This document shows positions 19,299 to 29,216 of a DNA stretch of 64,000 nt, piece after piece. The notes under the pieces were generated by a model. It was not told where the DNA came from and made no database searches. It worked only from the letters and a program-made list of their open reading frames with translations. This DNA is from Nocardioides ochotonae. GTDB taxonomy: Bacteria > Actinomycetota > Actinomycetes > Propionibacteriales > Nocardioidaceae. The position numbers and the translations under genes are program-made. Where the stretch lies: positions 2,281,001 through 2,345,000 of the forward strand of contig NZ_CP061769.1 of assembly GCF_011420305.2 (NCBI RefSeq), in the 5' to 3' direction. Numbering within the stretch: the first letter of the stretch is position 1; each line of letters opens with the position of its first letter.

Positions 19299-20575
19299 GA
19301 GAGGGACTCCTTGGTCTGGTGCTGCTGGGTGAGGTGGGTGACGAGCTCGGTGAGCGATACGGCGACCTGCTCCCCGGTCGCCATGGTCTTGACCTGCGCG
19401 ACCCCGGCCTCGAGGTCGCGCTCGCCGAGGACCACCACGGCGGGGGCGCCGGAGCGGTCAGCGGACTTCATCGCGCCCTTGAGGCCGCGCTCGCCGAACA
19501 CCTGGTCGGTGCGCAGGCCGGCGCGGCGCAGCTGGGCGACGAGCGCCGGGGCGGCGGTGCGTCCCGCGGCGCCGAGCGGGACGACGTACACGTCCAGCGC
19601 GGTGGGCGGGCCGACCTGCAGGCCCTCGGCCTGACAGGCGAGGTAGGTGCGGTCCAGGCCCAGGCCGAAGCCGATGCCGGACAGCTCCTGGCCGCCGAGG
19701 TCGGCCATCAGGCCGTCGTAGCGGCCGCCACCGCCGATGCCCGACTGGGCGCCGAGGCCGTCGTGGACGAACTCGAAGGTGGTGCGCGTGTAGTAGTCCA
19801 GCCCGCGCACCATGCGGGGGTTCACGACGTAGCGGGTGCCGTGCTCGTCGAGCAGGCGGCGTACGGCGGCGAAGTGCTCGGCGCACGCCTCGCACAGGTG
19901 GTCGAGCATCAGCGGGGCGTCGGCGAGCTGGGCGATCACCTCCGGGCGCTTGTCGTCGAGGACGCGCAGCGGGTTGATCCGCGCACGCTCGCGGGTCGCC
20001 TCGTCGAGGTCGAGGCCCTCGAGGAAGGCCACGAGCGTCTCGCGGTACGGCGGACGGCACTCGCGGCAGCCCAGCGACGTGAGCTCGAGGCGGTAGCCGG
20101 TCAGGCCGAGCGCACGGTAGCCCTCGTCGGCCAGCGTGACGACCTCGGCGTCGAGCGCGGGGTCGTCGGAGCCGATCGCCTCCACGCCGAACTGCTGGAG
20201 CTGGCGGTAGCGGCCGTGCTGGGGACGCTCGGCGCGGAAGAACGGGCCGGTGTACCAGAGCTTCACGGGCAGCTGGCCGCGGTCGAGGCGGTGCTCGATC
20301 ACGCTGCGCATCACGCCGGCGGTGCCCTCGGGGCGCAGCGTCAGGGAGCGGTCACCGCGGTCGGTGAAGGTGTACATCTCCTTGGAGACCACGTCGGTGG
20401 ACTCCCCCACGCCGCGGACGTAGAGCGCGGTGTCCTCGAAGATGGGCAGCTCGATGTAGCCGTAGCCGGCCAGGACGGCGGGGCGCGTCAGCGCCTCGCG
20501 CACGGCGAGCCAGGCGCCGGACTCGGGCGGGAGGTACTCCGGGACGCCCTTGGGCGCGGAGAGGGTGTCGGACAT
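19295..20575 (-). CDS. hisS: Histidyl-tRNA synthetase
   Basis: 426 residues from the ATG at 20575 ([17 protein letters not shown]). Motif 2 is [16 protein letters not shown], the histidine signature regions are [11 protein letters not shown] and GGGGRYDGL, and the C-terminal domain is the HisRS anticodon-binding fold. The open frame continues to 20680 but overlaps the upstream hydrolase and lacks family similarity. It follows the hydrolase by four bases and is coupled to aspS. Confidence 0.96.
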   Translation of the reverse strand: MSDTLSAPKGVPEYLPPESGAWLAVREALTRPAVLAGYGYIELPIFEDTALYVRGVGESTDVVSKEMYTFTDRGDRSLTLRPEGTAGVMRSVIEHRLDRGQLPVKLWYTGPFFRAERPQHGRYRQLQQFGVEAIGSDDPALDAEVVTLADEGYRALGLTGYRLELTSLGCRECRPPYRETLVAFLEGLDLDEATRERARINPLRVLDDKRPEVIAQLADAPLMLDHLCEACAEHFAAVRRLLDEHGTRYVVNPRMVRGLDYYTRTTFEFVHDGLGAQSGIGGGGRYDGLMADLGGQELSGIGFGLGLDRTYLACQAEGLQVGPPTALDVYVVPLGAAGRTAAPALVAQLRRAGLRTDQVFGERGLKGAMKSADRSGAPAVVVLGERDLEAGVAQVKTMATGEQVAVSLTELVTHLTQQHQTKESLS

Positions 20576-20579
20576 CTGT

Positions 20580-21293
20580 TCACAGACCTCGAGTGACTCG
20601 TCCCGCGTCGCCACTCTCGAGGAGGTCGCGCAGGTAGGGGTTGGTCGCACGCTCGCGACCGATGGACGTCTGCTCGCCATGGCCCGGCAGCACGACGATG
20701 TCGTCGGGCAGGGTCAGCACCTTGTCGGCGAGGCTGCGCAGGATGGTGGGGTGGTCGCCGCCGGGCAGGTCGGTGCGTCCGATGGAGCCCGCGAAGAGCA
20801 GGTCCCCGGAGAACATCACCTCGGAGATCTCCGGCTGCGCGTCGTACGGCGTGCGGAAGGTGACCGACCCCTGGGTGTGCCCGGGGGTGTGGTCGACCAC
20901 GAACCGCAGGCCGGCCAGCTCGAGCTCCTGACCGTCGCCGAGCTCGCGCACGTCGTCGGGCTCGGCCCACTCGTGCCTCGCGCCCAGCAGCATCTGGGTG
21001 GTCTCCCGCGACATGCCGGCCATCGGATCGGTCAGCAGGTGGCGGTCCGAGGGATGGATCCACGCGGTGGCGTCGTAGGTGCCGGCGACCGGGGCCACGC
21101 ACCACATGTGGTCGACGTGGCCGTGGGTGACCAGCACGGCGACGGGCTTGAGTCGGTGCTCGCGCACGACCTCCGCCACGCCGTCGGCGGCGTCCTTGCC
21201 CGGGTCGATGACCACGCACTCGGTGCCGGGACCGGTCGCGGCGACATAGCAGTTCGTGCCCCACGGACCCGCGGGGAAGCCGGCGATCAACAC
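20580..21293 (-). CDS. MBL-fold metallohydrolase, glyoxalase II-like
   Basis: 237 residues. The binuclear-metal motif THGHVDH is at 56-62, with the further ligands His139 in HTPGHTQGS, Asp164 in FSGDLLF and a late His in LPGHGEQT. This pattern matches hydroxyacylglutathione-hydrolase-like enzymes. Actinobacteria lack glutathione, so the substrate is probably another thiol ester. Start GTG at 21293, with a TTG right after. It leads the hisS-aspS operon and is divergent from the DUF349 gene. Confidence 0.9.
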   Translation of the reverse strand: MLIAGFPAGPWGTNCYVAATGPGTECVVIDPGKDAADGVAEVVREHRLKPVAVLVTHGHVDHMWCVAPVAGTYDATAWIHPSDRHLLTDPMAGMSRETTQMLLGARHEWAEPDDVRELGDGQELELAGLRFVVDHTPGHTQGSVTFRTPYDAQPEISEVMFSGDLLFAGSIGRTDLPGGDHPTILRSLADKVLTLPDDIVVLPGHGEQTSIGRERATNPYLRDLLESGDAGRVTRGL

Positions 21294-21423
21294 CCCGCCA
21301 CACTATCGAGACGGGCGCATCCGCGCCTCATCGGCTGTTCGGCCACCACCGAGAGGCCCCGCTCGGCCGCTGTGACGACTAGCATGGCGGCTGCGTGTCC
21401 GCCACCAGCGAAGAGGAACACCA

Positions 21424-22653
21424 GTGACGAGCCAAGAGTGGGGCCGGGTCGACGACGACGGCACCGTCTACGTCAGGACCGCCGACGGCGAGCGGTCGGT
21501 CGGTCAGTACCCCGAGGGCACCCCGGAGGAGGCCCTGGCGTTCTTCACCGAGCGTTACGCCGCGCTCGCCTTCGAGGTCGAGCTCCTCGAGAAGCGCGTG
21601 CAGTCCGGCGTGCTCTCGCCCGAGGAGGCGGTCGAGTCGGTCAAGACCGTCCGCGCCCAGGTGACCGACGCCAACGCCGTCGGTGACCTCGCCGCCCTCG
21701 GTGCACGCCTCGACGCCCTCGGGCCGGTCATCGCCGCGCAGCGCGAGGTGCGCCGCAAGGAGAAGGCCGCCAAGGCGGCCGAGACCCGCGAGGCCAAGGA
21801 GAAGGTCGTCGCCGAGGCCGAGCGCCTCGCCGAGAGCAACGACTGGCGCAACGGCGCCAACCGGCTCCGCGACCTGCTCGAGGAGTGGAAGGCGCTGCCG
21901 CGCATCGACCGCAGCTCCGACGACGCCCTGTGGCGCCGGTTCTCCACCGCGCGCACGGCGTACACCCGCCGGCGCAAGGCGCACTTCGCCGAGCAGAACG
22001 AGAAGCGCGAGAGCGCCCGGGCGATCAAGGAGCGACTGGTCACGGAGGCCGAGGCGGTGCAGGACTCCACCGACTGGGGTCTCACCGCGGGCCGCTACCG
22101 CGACCTGATGCGCGACTGGAAGGCCGCCGGCCCCGCGCCCAAGGACGTCGACGACGCGCTGTGGAAGCGGTTCCGCGCCGCGCAGGACCACTTCTTCGGC
22201 GCCCGGGACGCCGCGAACGCCGCGCTCGACGAGGAGTTCGCCGCCAACGCAGTCGTCAAGGAGGAGCTGCTGGTCGAGGCCGAGCAGCTGCTGCCGATCG
22301 AGGACCTGGACGCCGCCAAGCGCGCCTTCCGCGACCTCGCCGACCGCTGGGACGCCGCCGGCAAGGTGCCGCGCGACCGGATGAAGGACCTCGAGGGGCG
22401 CTTCCGCAAGGTCGAGCAGGCCCTGCGCGCCGTCGAGGACGAGCAATGGCGTCGTTCCGACCCCGAGAAGTCCGCGCGTGCCGAGGACCTCGTGTCCAAG
22501 CTCGAGGCCGCCATCGCCCAGGTCGAGGCCGACCTGGAGAAGGCCCGCAGCGCCGGGCAGGAGAAGAAGGTCCGCGAGCTCGAGGAGAACCTCGCCTCGC
22601 GCCAGTCCTTCCTCGAGATGGCCCGCCGCGCCAGCGCCGACTACTCCGGCTGA
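21424..22653 (+). CDS. DUF349-repeat protein
   Basis: 409 residues, very charged and mostly helical. Three DUF349-type repeats can be seen, each with a W/RDL..W/WK.AG core: around residues 137-195, 215-270 and 295-345 (for example RLRDLLEEWKALP, RYRDLMRDWKAAGP, AFRDLADRWDAAGKVP). The C terminus is a coiled coil (EAAIAQVEADLEKARSAG). Function is unknown. The start is GTG at 21424 with GAGGA ten bases upstream. It is divergent from the hydrolase and convergent with relA. Confidence 0.9.
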   Translation: MTSQEWGRVDDDGTVYVRTADGERSVGQYPEGTPEEALAFFTERYAALAFEVELLEKRVQSGVLSPEEAVESVKTVRAQVTDANAVGDLAALGARLDALGPVIAAQREVRRKEKAAKAAETREAKEKVVAEAERLAESNDWRNGANRLRDLLEEWKALPRIDRSSDDALWRRFSTARTAYTRRRKAHFAEQNEKRESARAIKERLVTEAEAVQDSTDWGLTAGRYRDLMRDWKAAGPAPKDVDDALWKRFRAAQDHFFGARDAANAALDEEFAANAVVKEELLVEAEQLLPIEDLDAAKRAFRDLADRWDAAGKVPRDRMKDLEGRFRKVEQALRAVEDEQWRRSDPEKSARAEDLVSKLEAAIAQVEADLEKARSAGQEKKVRELEENLASRQSFLEMARRASADYSG

Positions 22654-22662
22654 CCGGCTCGA

Positions 22663-22700
22663 CGAAAGAACCCCCGCCCCTGAGGGCGGGGGTTCTTTCG
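22663..22700. terminator. Bidirectional terminator between DUF349 gene and relA
   Basis: Perfect 17-bp arms (cgaaagaacccccgccc at 22663-22679 and complement at 22684-22700) with a 4-base loop. The A-rich and T-rich outer ends let it act on both strands, as expected between convergent genes. Confidence 0.92.
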
Positions 22701-22702
22701 TT

Positions 22703-22736
22703 GAATCGAGAGTTCTGAGGGTCGAATCGAGAGTTC
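22703..22736. repeat. Short direct repeat after the terminator
   Basis: gaatcgagagttc occurs at 22703-22715 and again at 22724-22736, a 21-base period, in the 120 bases between the terminator and the relA stop. No gene is visible in this gap. Confidence 0.6.
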
Positions 22737-22819
22737 CGACCACTCGAGTCGAGACGTACGCCGCCACAGGGGCCGACTCGGCGCACCACTCACGCCGACT
22801 CGCGGAGAAGGCGGGTGCG

Positions 22820-25129
22820 CTACTGGGTGACGCGGTAGGCGTCGAAGACGCCGGGTACGCCGCGGACGGCCTTGATCACGTTGTCGAGGTGCTTGGCCTC
22901 GGCCATCTCGAAGCTGAAGCGGCTCTTCGCGACCCGGTCGTGGGTGGTGGAGAGGCTGGCGCTGAGGATGTTCACGTGGGCGTCGGAGAGCGCCATCGTG
23001 ATGTCGGACAGCAGCCGGGCCCGGTCCAGCGCCTCGACCTGGATGTTGACGAGGAACGTCGAGTCCGAGGTGGGGGCCCACTCGACCTCGAGCAGCTTCT
23101 CGGGCTGGGCGAGCAGCGCGGAGGCGTTGGTGCAGTCGGTGCGGTGCACCGACACGCCCCCGCCCTTGGTGACGAAGCCGAGGATGTCGTCGGGCGGCAC
23201 GGGGGTGCAGCACTTGGCGAGCTTGACCCACACCTCGGAGGCGCCCTTGACGATGACGCCCGCGTGGCTTCCGCCAGTCACCTGGCTGCGGCTGCGCCGC
23301 CCGGTGATGGTGACGGCCTCGGCGAGGTCCTCCTGGGCGCCGTCGTTGCCGCCGTGCTCCTCGATGACCCGCTTGACGACCGCCTGTGCCGACAGGTTGC
23401 CCTCGCCGACCGCGGCGTACAGCGCGGAGACGTCGGCGATGTTGAAGTGCGCGGCGGCGAGGGTGAGCGACTCGTGCGACATCAGCCGCTTGAGGGGCAG
23501 GCCCTCCTTGCGCATGAGCTTGGCGATCTGCTCCTTGCCGCGCTCGATCGCCTCCTCGCGGCGCTCCTTGGTGAACCACTGGCGGATCTTGGAGCGCGCC
23601 CGCGGCGACTTCACGAAGGTCAGCCAGTCGCGCGAGGGAGCGGCATTGGCGGACTTGGAGGTGAAGACCTCGACCACGTCGCCGTTGTCGAGCGTCGACT
23701 CCAGCGGCACCAGGCGCCCGTTGACGCGCGCGCCGATCGTGTGGTGCCCGACCTCGGTGTGGACCGCGTAGGCGAAGTCGACCGGCGTCGCCCCGGCGGG
23801 CAGCGCCATCACGTCGCCGCGCGGGGTGAAGACGTAGACCTCGGCGCGGTTCATCTCGAAGCGCAGCGACTCCAGGAACTCCCCCGGATCCTCGACCTCG
23901 CTCTGCCAGTCGAGGAGGGTACGCACCCAGGTCATGTCGTCCATGTCGCCGGCACGGTCGGTGTCGACCCCGGCGCGGTTGTTCTCCTTGTACTTCCAGT
24001 GCGCCGCGACGCCGTACTCCGCGCGACGGTGCATCGCGTAGGTGCGGATCTGCAGCTCCACGGGCTTGCCCTGCGGGCCGATCACCGTGGTGTGCAGCGA
24101 CTGGTACATGTTGAACTTCGGCATCGCGACGTAGTCCTTGAACCGGCCCAGCACCGGGTTCCAGCGCGAGTGCAGCACACCGAGGACGCTGTAGCAGTCA
24201 CGGTCGTCCTCGACGAGGATCCGGATGCCGACCAGGTCGTAGATGTCGGAGAAGTCGCGGCCCCCGACGATCATCTTCTGGTAGATCGAGTAGTAGTGCT
24301 TCGGGCGCCCGGTGACGGTCGCCTTGATCTTGGCCTCGCGCAGGTCGTGCTCGACCTGCTGGATGACCTCGGCGAGGAACTGGTCGCGCGAGGGCGCGCG
24401 CTCCGCGACCAGACGCACGATCTCGTCGTAGATCTTGGGGTGCAGGGTCGCGAACGCGAGGTCCTCCAGCTCCCACTTGATCGTGTTCATGCCGAGGCGG
24501 TGGGCCAGCGGCGCGTAGATGTCGAGGGTCTCGCGCGCCTTGCGCTCCTGGGTCTCCTGCTTGACGTAGCGCAGCGTCCGCATGTTGTGCAGACGGTCGG
24601 CGAGCTTGATGACCAGGACCCGGATGTCGCGCGACATCGCGACGATCATCTTGCGGATCGTCTCGGCCTCGGCGGTCTCGCCGTACTGGACCTTGTCGAG
24701 CTTGGTCACCCCGTCGACCAGGCGGGCGACCTCGTCGCCGAAGTCCGCGCGCAGCTGGTCCAGGGTGTACGGCGTGTCCTCGACGGTGTCGTGGAGCAGC
24801 GAGGCGACCAGGGTCGGCTCGGTCATGCCGATGCCGGCGAGGATCGTGGTGACCGCGAGCGGGTGGGTGATGTAGGGATCGCCGCTCTTGCGCATCTGCG
24901 CGCCGTGCTGCTCCTCGGCGGTCTTGTACGCCCGCTCGATCAGCGCCAGGTCGGCCTTCGGGTGGTTGGCACGTACGGCGCGGAACAGCGGCTCCAGGAC
25001 CGGGTTCGCCGTCTGGTTGCGCGTGCCCATCCGTGCCAGGCGCGCGCGCATGCTGCGGGCCGTCGGAGCGCCCTCGGAGCGCTCCGGGGGACGCTCGCGG
25101 CGCGGCGGGGTGGTGCGGTCCTCGGTCAC
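22820..25129 (-). CDS. relA: Bifunctional (p)ppGpp synthetase/hydrolase (long RSH)
   Basis: Sets the alarmone level in the stringent response, 769 residues. The HD hydrolase domain is intact (HDTVED at 113-118, HRLG further on). The synthetase domain has [13 protein letters not shown] and [23 protein letters not shown] domain and a C-terminal ACT domain follow. Having both active sites is the norm for actinobacterial Rel proteins. Start GTG at 25129. It follows apt by 18 bases, so it probably belongs to the yajC-secD-secF-apt unit. Confidence 0.96.
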   Translation of the reverse strand: MTEDRTTPPRRERPPERSEGAPTARSMRARLARMGTRNQTANPVLEPLFRAVRANHPKADLALIERAYKTAEEQHGAQMRKSGDPYITHPLAVTTILAGIGMTEPTLVASLLHDTVEDTPYTLDQLRADFGDEVARLVDGVTKLDKVQYGETAEAETIRKMIVAMSRDIRVLVIKLADRLHNMRTLRYVKQETQERKARETLDIYAPLAHRLGMNTIKWELEDLAFATLHPKIYDEIVRLVAERAPSRDQFLAEVIQQVEHDLREAKIKATVTGRPKHYYSIYQKMIVGGRDFSDIYDLVGIRILVEDDRDCYSVLGVLHSRWNPVLGRFKDYVAMPKFNMYQSLHTTVIGPQGKPVELQIRTYAMHRRAEYGVAAHWKYKENNRAGVDTDRAGDMDDMTWVRTLLDWQSEVEDPGEFLESLRFEMNRAEVYVFTPRGDVMALPAGATPVDFAYAVHTEVGHHTIGARVNGRLVPLESTLDNGDVVEVFTSKSANAAPSRDWLTFVKSPRARSKIRQWFTKERREEAIERGKEQIAKLMRKEGLPLKRLMSHESLTLAAAHFNIADVSALYAAVGEGNLSAQAVVKRVIEEHGGNDGAQEDLAEAVTITGRRSRSQVTGGSHAGVIVKGASEVWVKLAKCCTPVPPDDILGFVTKGGGVSVHRTDCTNASALLAQPEKLLEVEWAPTSDSTFLVNIQVEALDRARLLSDITMALSDAHVNILSASLSTTHDRVAKSRFSFEMAEAKHLDNVIKAVRGVPGVFDAYRVTQ

Positions 25130-25147
25130 GTGGTCAGTCTAGGTCCG

Positions 25148-25711
25148 TCACACCACGGCGAGGCTGTCGACCGGCAGGTCGCCGAGCTGCTCGCGGCCGG
25201 AGAGGAACCCGAGCTCCATCAGCACCGCGACGCCGACGACCGTCCCGCCGCAGCGGCTGACCAGCTCGGCGGTCGCGCGTGCGGTGCCGCCGGTGGCGAG
25301 CACGTCGTCGACCAGGAGCACCCGGTCGCCGGGCTCGATGGCGTCCTGGTGCATCTCCAGCGTGGCGGTGCCGTACTCGAGATCGTAGGTCACCGCGTGG
25401 GTCGGGCCCGGGAGCTTGCCGGCCTTGCGCACCGGCGTGAAGCCGGCGCCCAGGGCGAGCGCCACCGGGGCGCCGACCAGGAAGCCGCGGGCCTCCATGC
25501 CGATCACCTTGTCGACGATGACCTCACCGTGCTCGTCGCGACCGCTCTCCGCGAGGGCGGTGACGACCGCGTGGAACCCGTCGTGGTCGGCGAGCAGCGG
25601 CATGATGTCCTTGAAGACGATGCCCGGCTCGGGGAAGTCGGGGATGTCACGCACCAGGCGCGACATCGCCTCCCGAGCCGCCGCGATCCGCTCGTCGGCG
25701 CGAGCGCTCAC
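25148..25711 (-). CDS. apt: Adenine phosphoribosyltransferase
   Basis: Salvages adenine to AMP with PRPP, 187 residues from the GTG at 25711, which overlaps the secF stop as GTGA. The family N-terminal segment DIPDFPEPGIVFKDI and the PRPP loop VLLVDDVLATGGTA are both present. A shorter ATG start (MSRLVRDIPDF) exists 14 codons in. It is placed between secF and relA, the usual actinobacterial order. Confidence 0.95.
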   Translation of the reverse strand: MSARADERIAAAREAMSRLVRDIPDFPEPGIVFKDIMPLLADHDGFHAVVTALAESGRDEHGEVIVDKVIGMEARGFLVGAPVALALGAGFTPVRKAGKLPGPTHAVTYDLEYGTATLEMHQDAIEPGDRVLLVDDVLATGGTARATAELVSRCGGTVVGVAVLMELGFLSGREQLGDLPVDSLAVV

Positions 25712-26946
25712 TTGCGCCCCCGCTTCGAGCGCGGCTGCCGGGCGGGCTGTGCGCGGCCCGAGGCACCGGTCGAGCGGGTCTCGCTCTTCGGCTTCGGCAC
25801 CACGCGGCCGCGGCCGGTGGCACCCAGGGGACGCGGGGCCGGAGCCTCCGAGCGAGGAGCGCCCGGGGCGTCGTCGTCGTCCGGGTCGCCGAGCTCGATG
25901 CCGGGCTCGTCGTGGACGGGCATGTCCTCGACGAACGCCGGGACCGAGGCGTACGGGTCGACGTTGCGCTTGGCGGCCGCACGGGCACGACGGTCGGCCA
26001 TCTGCACGTCGGACTCGCGCGACTTCAGCTGCACCAGCAGGCGCGGCGCCAGCACGACGGAGGAGTAGACGCCGACGGCGGTGCCGACGAACTGGGCGAG
26101 GGCGAGGTCCTGCAGCGAGCTCGCGCCGAGCTGGATGGCGCTCACCCACAAGATCGCGCCGATCGGGATCAGCGCCACGATGCTGGTGTTGATCGAGCGG
26201 ACCAGGGTCTGGTTGACCGCGAGGTTGGTGGCGTCGGCGTAGGTCTGGCCGGTACGCCGCAGGCCGTGGGTGTTCTCGCGGACCTTGTCGAAGACGACGA
26301 CGGTGTCGTAGAGCGAGAAGCCGAGGATCGCGAGCAGACCCGTGACCGCGGCCGGCGTCACCTGGAAGCCCGACAGGGAGTAGACGCCGACGGTCAGGAT
26401 GATGTCGTGGAACAGCGCGACCAGCGCGGCGATGGACATCTTCCACTCGCGGAAGTAGGCCCAGATGAAGAGCATGACCAGGACCAGGAACACCGCGACG
26501 CCCAGGAGCGCGCGCTCGGCGACCTCCTGACCCCAGCTCGCGCCGATCTCCTCGATCGAGATCGCCGAGGACAGGTCCACGGTCTCACCGATCACGTCGG
26601 CGATCTGCTCGGTCGCCTCGGGGTCGAGCTCGCCGACCTTGATGGTGAGCGAGTCGGAGCCGGCGGTCACGACGGAGGGCGACTCCGCGCCCTCGATCGC
26701 GGCCTCGCCGATCGCCTCGCGCACGGCATCGGCGTCCTCCTGGGAGGCGCTCGAGGTGAGCACCGCCTTGTACTGCGTGCCGCCGGTGAACTCGACGCCG
26801 AAGTTGAGCCCCTTGACCATCACCGCGATGATCGCGAGGGCGACCAGCACGATCGAGACGCCGTACCAGATCGGGCGATGCCCGACGAAGTCGAGCGATC
26901 GACGACCTGTGTAGAGGTCGTTGCCGAGCCGCGAGAACTTGCCCAT
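25708..26946 (-). CDS. secF: Protein translocase subunit SecF
   Basis: Uses the proton motive force with SecD to pull proteins across the membrane, 412 residues. After the first helix comes the periplasmic domain beginning near GVEFTGGTQYK. Five further helices follow, with the conserved LLAILGFSLYDTVVVFDKVREN segment. The C-terminal cytoplasmic tail of about 100 residues is longer than usual, Pro/Arg-rich and very basic at the end. Its ATG overlaps the secD stop (TGATG). Confidence 0.95.
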   Translation of the reverse strand: MGKFSRLGNDLYTGRRSLDFVGHRPIWYGVSIVLVALAIIAVMVKGLNFGVEFTGGTQYKAVLTSSASQEDADAVREAIGEAAIEGAESPSVVTAGSDSLTIKVGELDPEATEQIADVIGETVDLSSAISIEEIGASWGQEVAERALLGVAVFLVLVMLFIWAYFREWKMSIAALVALFHDIILTVGVYSLSGFQVTPAAVTGLLAILGFSLYDTVVVFDKVRENTHGLRRTGQTYADATNLAVNQTLVRSINTSIVALIPIGAILWVSAIQLGASSLQDLALAQFVGTAVGVYSSVVLAPRLLVQLKSRESDVQMADRRARAAAKRNVDPYASVPAFVEDMPVHDEPGIELGDPDDDDAPGAPRSEAPAPRPLGATGRGRVVPKPKSETRSTGASGRAQPARQPRSKRGRK

Positions 26947-28724
26947 CAGGCCTTGCCTCCTACCGGGACGCGGTGGTCGATCCCGAGGGTCTCGGGGCTG
27001 AGCCCGGACCAGCGGCCGCCGCCGTTGAAGAACTTGTACCGCGAGAGCAGGACCACCATCGGGCGGGTGAACCAGAACAGCACGGCAAGGTCGATGAGCG
27101 TGGACAGGCCGAGTGCGAAGCCGAAGCCCTTCACCGCGCCCGTCGCGAAGATGTAGAGCACCAGGGCCGAGAGCAGCGAGACCGTGTTGGCCGCGAGTCG
27201 GGTGACCCGCGCCCGACGCCAGCCGCTCTCGACCGCGACCCGCATCGACTTGCCCTCGCGCATCTCGTCACGGATGCGCTCGAACAGCAGGATGAAGGAG
27301 TCGGCGGTGACACCGACGGCGATGATCAGTCCGGCGATGCCCGGGAGCGTGAGCGTGAACCCGGCGGTCTTCGCCAGGAGCAGCACCAGTGCGTAGGTGA
27401 TCGCCGCGGCGACCACCAGCGAGGCCAGGACGACGATGCCCAGACCGCGGTAGTAGAACAAGCAGTAGAGCATCACGAGGAGCAGGCCGATGGCGCCCGC
27501 CCAGATGCCGGCGGTGAGCTGGTTGCCGGCGAGCGAGGGGCCGATGGTCTCGACGGTCGCGTCGTCCTGGAAGGAGATCGGCAGCGCGCCGAACTTCAGG
27601 CTGGTGGCCAGGTCGTTGGCCTCGGCCTCGGAGAAGTCACCGGTGATCTGGGCCTGGCCGTTGGTGATCGGGCTGGTGAAGCCGGGGAAGGAGATGACCT
27701 GACCGTCGAGGACGATCGCGAACTGCCGGTCGCTCTGGACCAGCGCACGGGAGATCTGCTCGAAGGCGTCCTCGCCCTTGCCACCGATGTCGAGCTGCAC
27801 GGCCCAGCCGACGCTGTCCGGCGGGATGCCGGCCGAGGCGGACTTCAGCTCGGTGCCCTCGACGACGGTGGCGCTGAGGAGGAACTTGGCCCAGGAGCCC
27901 TCGCCCTCGTTCTCGCCCTCGATCCACCCGCAGGTGACGAGCGGCTTGTCCGGGACGTCGTCGACCGGGACCAGTGCGTCCGGGTTGTTGCCGGGCGGGC
28001 AGGTGAAGGCGTTGTAGGCCTGGATGTCGGCGGCCGGCGGGTTGTTCTGCCAGTCGAGCAGCTGCTGGACCCGCTCGGTCTCGTCCTTCGGCTCCGGCGT
28101 CTTGCTCGCGGGCGCGCTGGCACCGCCGCCGGGGGCCTCGCTGGCCTCCTCGCTGGGGGCAGCGGGCTCCGGGGCCGGGGTCGCGGAGTCATCGGTCGCG
28201 AAGCCGGTGGCGGGGCGGTTCTTCGGCCCCTGGTTCTGCTGGTTCGGCTTGCCCTGCTGCTGGTTGCCCTGCTGCTGGTTGCCCTGCTGCTGGTTGCCGG
28301 CGCCGCCGGTCGGGTCCTGCGGAGTCTGCTGGATCACCGGGTCCGGGGTGCCGCAGCGGCCGTCGAGCTCGCTGCAGCCGACCAGGCGGAAGCGCAGCTG
28401 CGCCTGGCGCTGGACGACCTCGACGAGGTCGCGGCGGGTGTCGCCGGGGATCTCCACCTGGACGTACTGACCGCTCTGCGTGGTCACGTCGGCCTCGGCG
28501 ACGCCGGAGCCGTTGACGCGGCGGTCGATGATGCTGCGGGCCTCGTCGAGGCTGCCCTCGTCGGGGTCGCCCTCGGCGGTCAGGGTGATGCGCGTGCCGC
28601 CCTGGAGGTCCAGGCCGAGCGCGGGCTTCCAGTCGCCACCGATGGCGACCAGCCCGAACATGATCGCGACCACCGCGAAGAACGTGATCAGCACCCGTCC
28701 GGGGCGGTTCATGGGCCTGGCCAT
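26946..28724 (-). CDS. secD: Protein translocase subunit SecD with a low-complexity periplasmic insert
   Basis: 592 residues. Helix 1 (about 10-28) leads into GLDLQGGTRITL, the family signature. The first periplasmic domain then contains a long insertion at about residues 130-225. It holds three copies of a GNQQQ unit (144-158), then Pro/Ala/Ser/Glu-rich sequence. The second periplasmic domain and five helices with LIIAVGVTADSFILLFERI complete the protein. Gly/Gln and Pro/Ser linkers here are common in actinobacterial SecD but vary in length. It starts one base after yajC. Confidence 0.95.
   Translation of the reverse strand: MARPMNRPGRVLITFFAVVAIMFGLVAIGGDWKPALGLDLQGGTRITLTAEGDPDEGSLDEARSIIDRRVNGSGVAEADVTTQSGQYVQVEIPGDTRRDLVEVVQRQAQLRFRLVGCSELDGRCGTPDPVIQQTPQDPTGGAGNQQQGNQQQGNQQQGKPNQQNQGPKNRPATGFATDDSATPAPEPAAPSEEASEAPGGGASAPASKTPEPKDETERVQQLLDWQNNPPAADIQAYNAFTCPPGNNPDALVPVDDVPDKPLVTCGWIEGENEGEGSWAKFLLSATVVEGTELKSASAGIPPDSVGWAVQLDIGGKGEDAFEQISRALVQSDRQFAIVLDGQVISFPGFTSPITNGQAQITGDFSEAEANDLATSLKFGALPISFQDDATVETIGPSLAGNQLTAGIWAGAIGLLLVMLYCLFYYRGLGIVVLASLVVAAAITYALVLLLAKTAGFTLTLPGIAGLIIAVGVTADSFILLFERIRDEMREGKSMRVAVESGWRRARVTRLAANTVSLLSALVLYIFATGAVKGFGFALGLSTLIDLAVLFWFTRPMVVLLSRYKFFNGGGRWSGLSPETLGIDHRVPVGGKA
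28251..28295. repeat. 15-bp tandem repeat inside secD
   Basis: Three perfect head-to-tail copies of gccctgctgctggtt, in frame, encoding the QQQGN linker repeats of SecD. In-frame copy-number change by replication slippage is plausible. Confidence 0.9.
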
Positions 28725-28725
28725 G

Positions 28726-29040
28726 TCAGACCGCCTCCGGCCCGTCCCCGGCGCCGCCGTCGATCGAGTCGTTCTCGTCCTCGATCGGCGCGCGCTCGAT
28801 GATCGAGCCGATCGCGCCCCGGATCACCCGAATCGCGACCCCGTCGGCGACGAGCACCGCGACGTGGTCGTCGGTGATCTCCTGGACGGTGCCGAGGATG
28901 CCGGACGTCAGCATCACCTCGTCGCCCACGGTGAGAGATCCCTGCATGCGCGAGAGCTCCTTCTGGCGCCGGCTGGCGGGCCGGATGATCAGGAGCCAGA
29001 ACAGCAGCGCTACCGCAAAGATGGGCAGGAGCTCAAGCAA
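28726..29040 (-). CDS. yajC: Preprotein translocase subunit YajC
   Basis: 104 residues: an N-terminal membrane helix (LPIFAVALLFWLLIIRPASRR) followed by the YajC domain with MQGSLTVGDEVMLTSGILGTV, then an acidic tail. It associates with SecDF. The start is a TTG at 29040 with a GAGAGG site seven bases upstream; no better in-frame start exists. It heads the secD-secF-apt-relA unit. Confidence 0.9.
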   Translation of the reverse strand: MLELLPIFAVALLFWLLIIRPASRRQKELSRMQGSLTVGDEVMLTSGILGTVQEITDDHVAVLVADGVAIRVIRGAIGSIIERAPIEDENDSIDGGAGDGPEAV

Positions 29041-29216
29041 GGCGAAACCTCTCGAACGAGTATGGGAGGGGGCCCGCGGTCGCGGAGGGCGCGCGGGGCC
29101 GACGGCAAAGTGTAACGGTGGCGCCGCAGCACGGGGCCATCCCTGCCCAAGCCGGACGCGGTCTTTTTCGCCCGCGCCGACGCACGGACACCCCGCCGCT
29201 CACCGCCGGGCCCCGC

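Noticed and set aside
22703-22736. CRISPR-like direct repeat
   Set aside because: Only two 13-base copies and no further units or cas genes.
22478-26068. Very long plus-strand open frame opposite relA, apt and secF
   Set aside because: It is antisense to clear genes with strong motifs, has repetitive Arg/Leu/Gly/Val composition and no recognisable domain. High GC makes such frames common.
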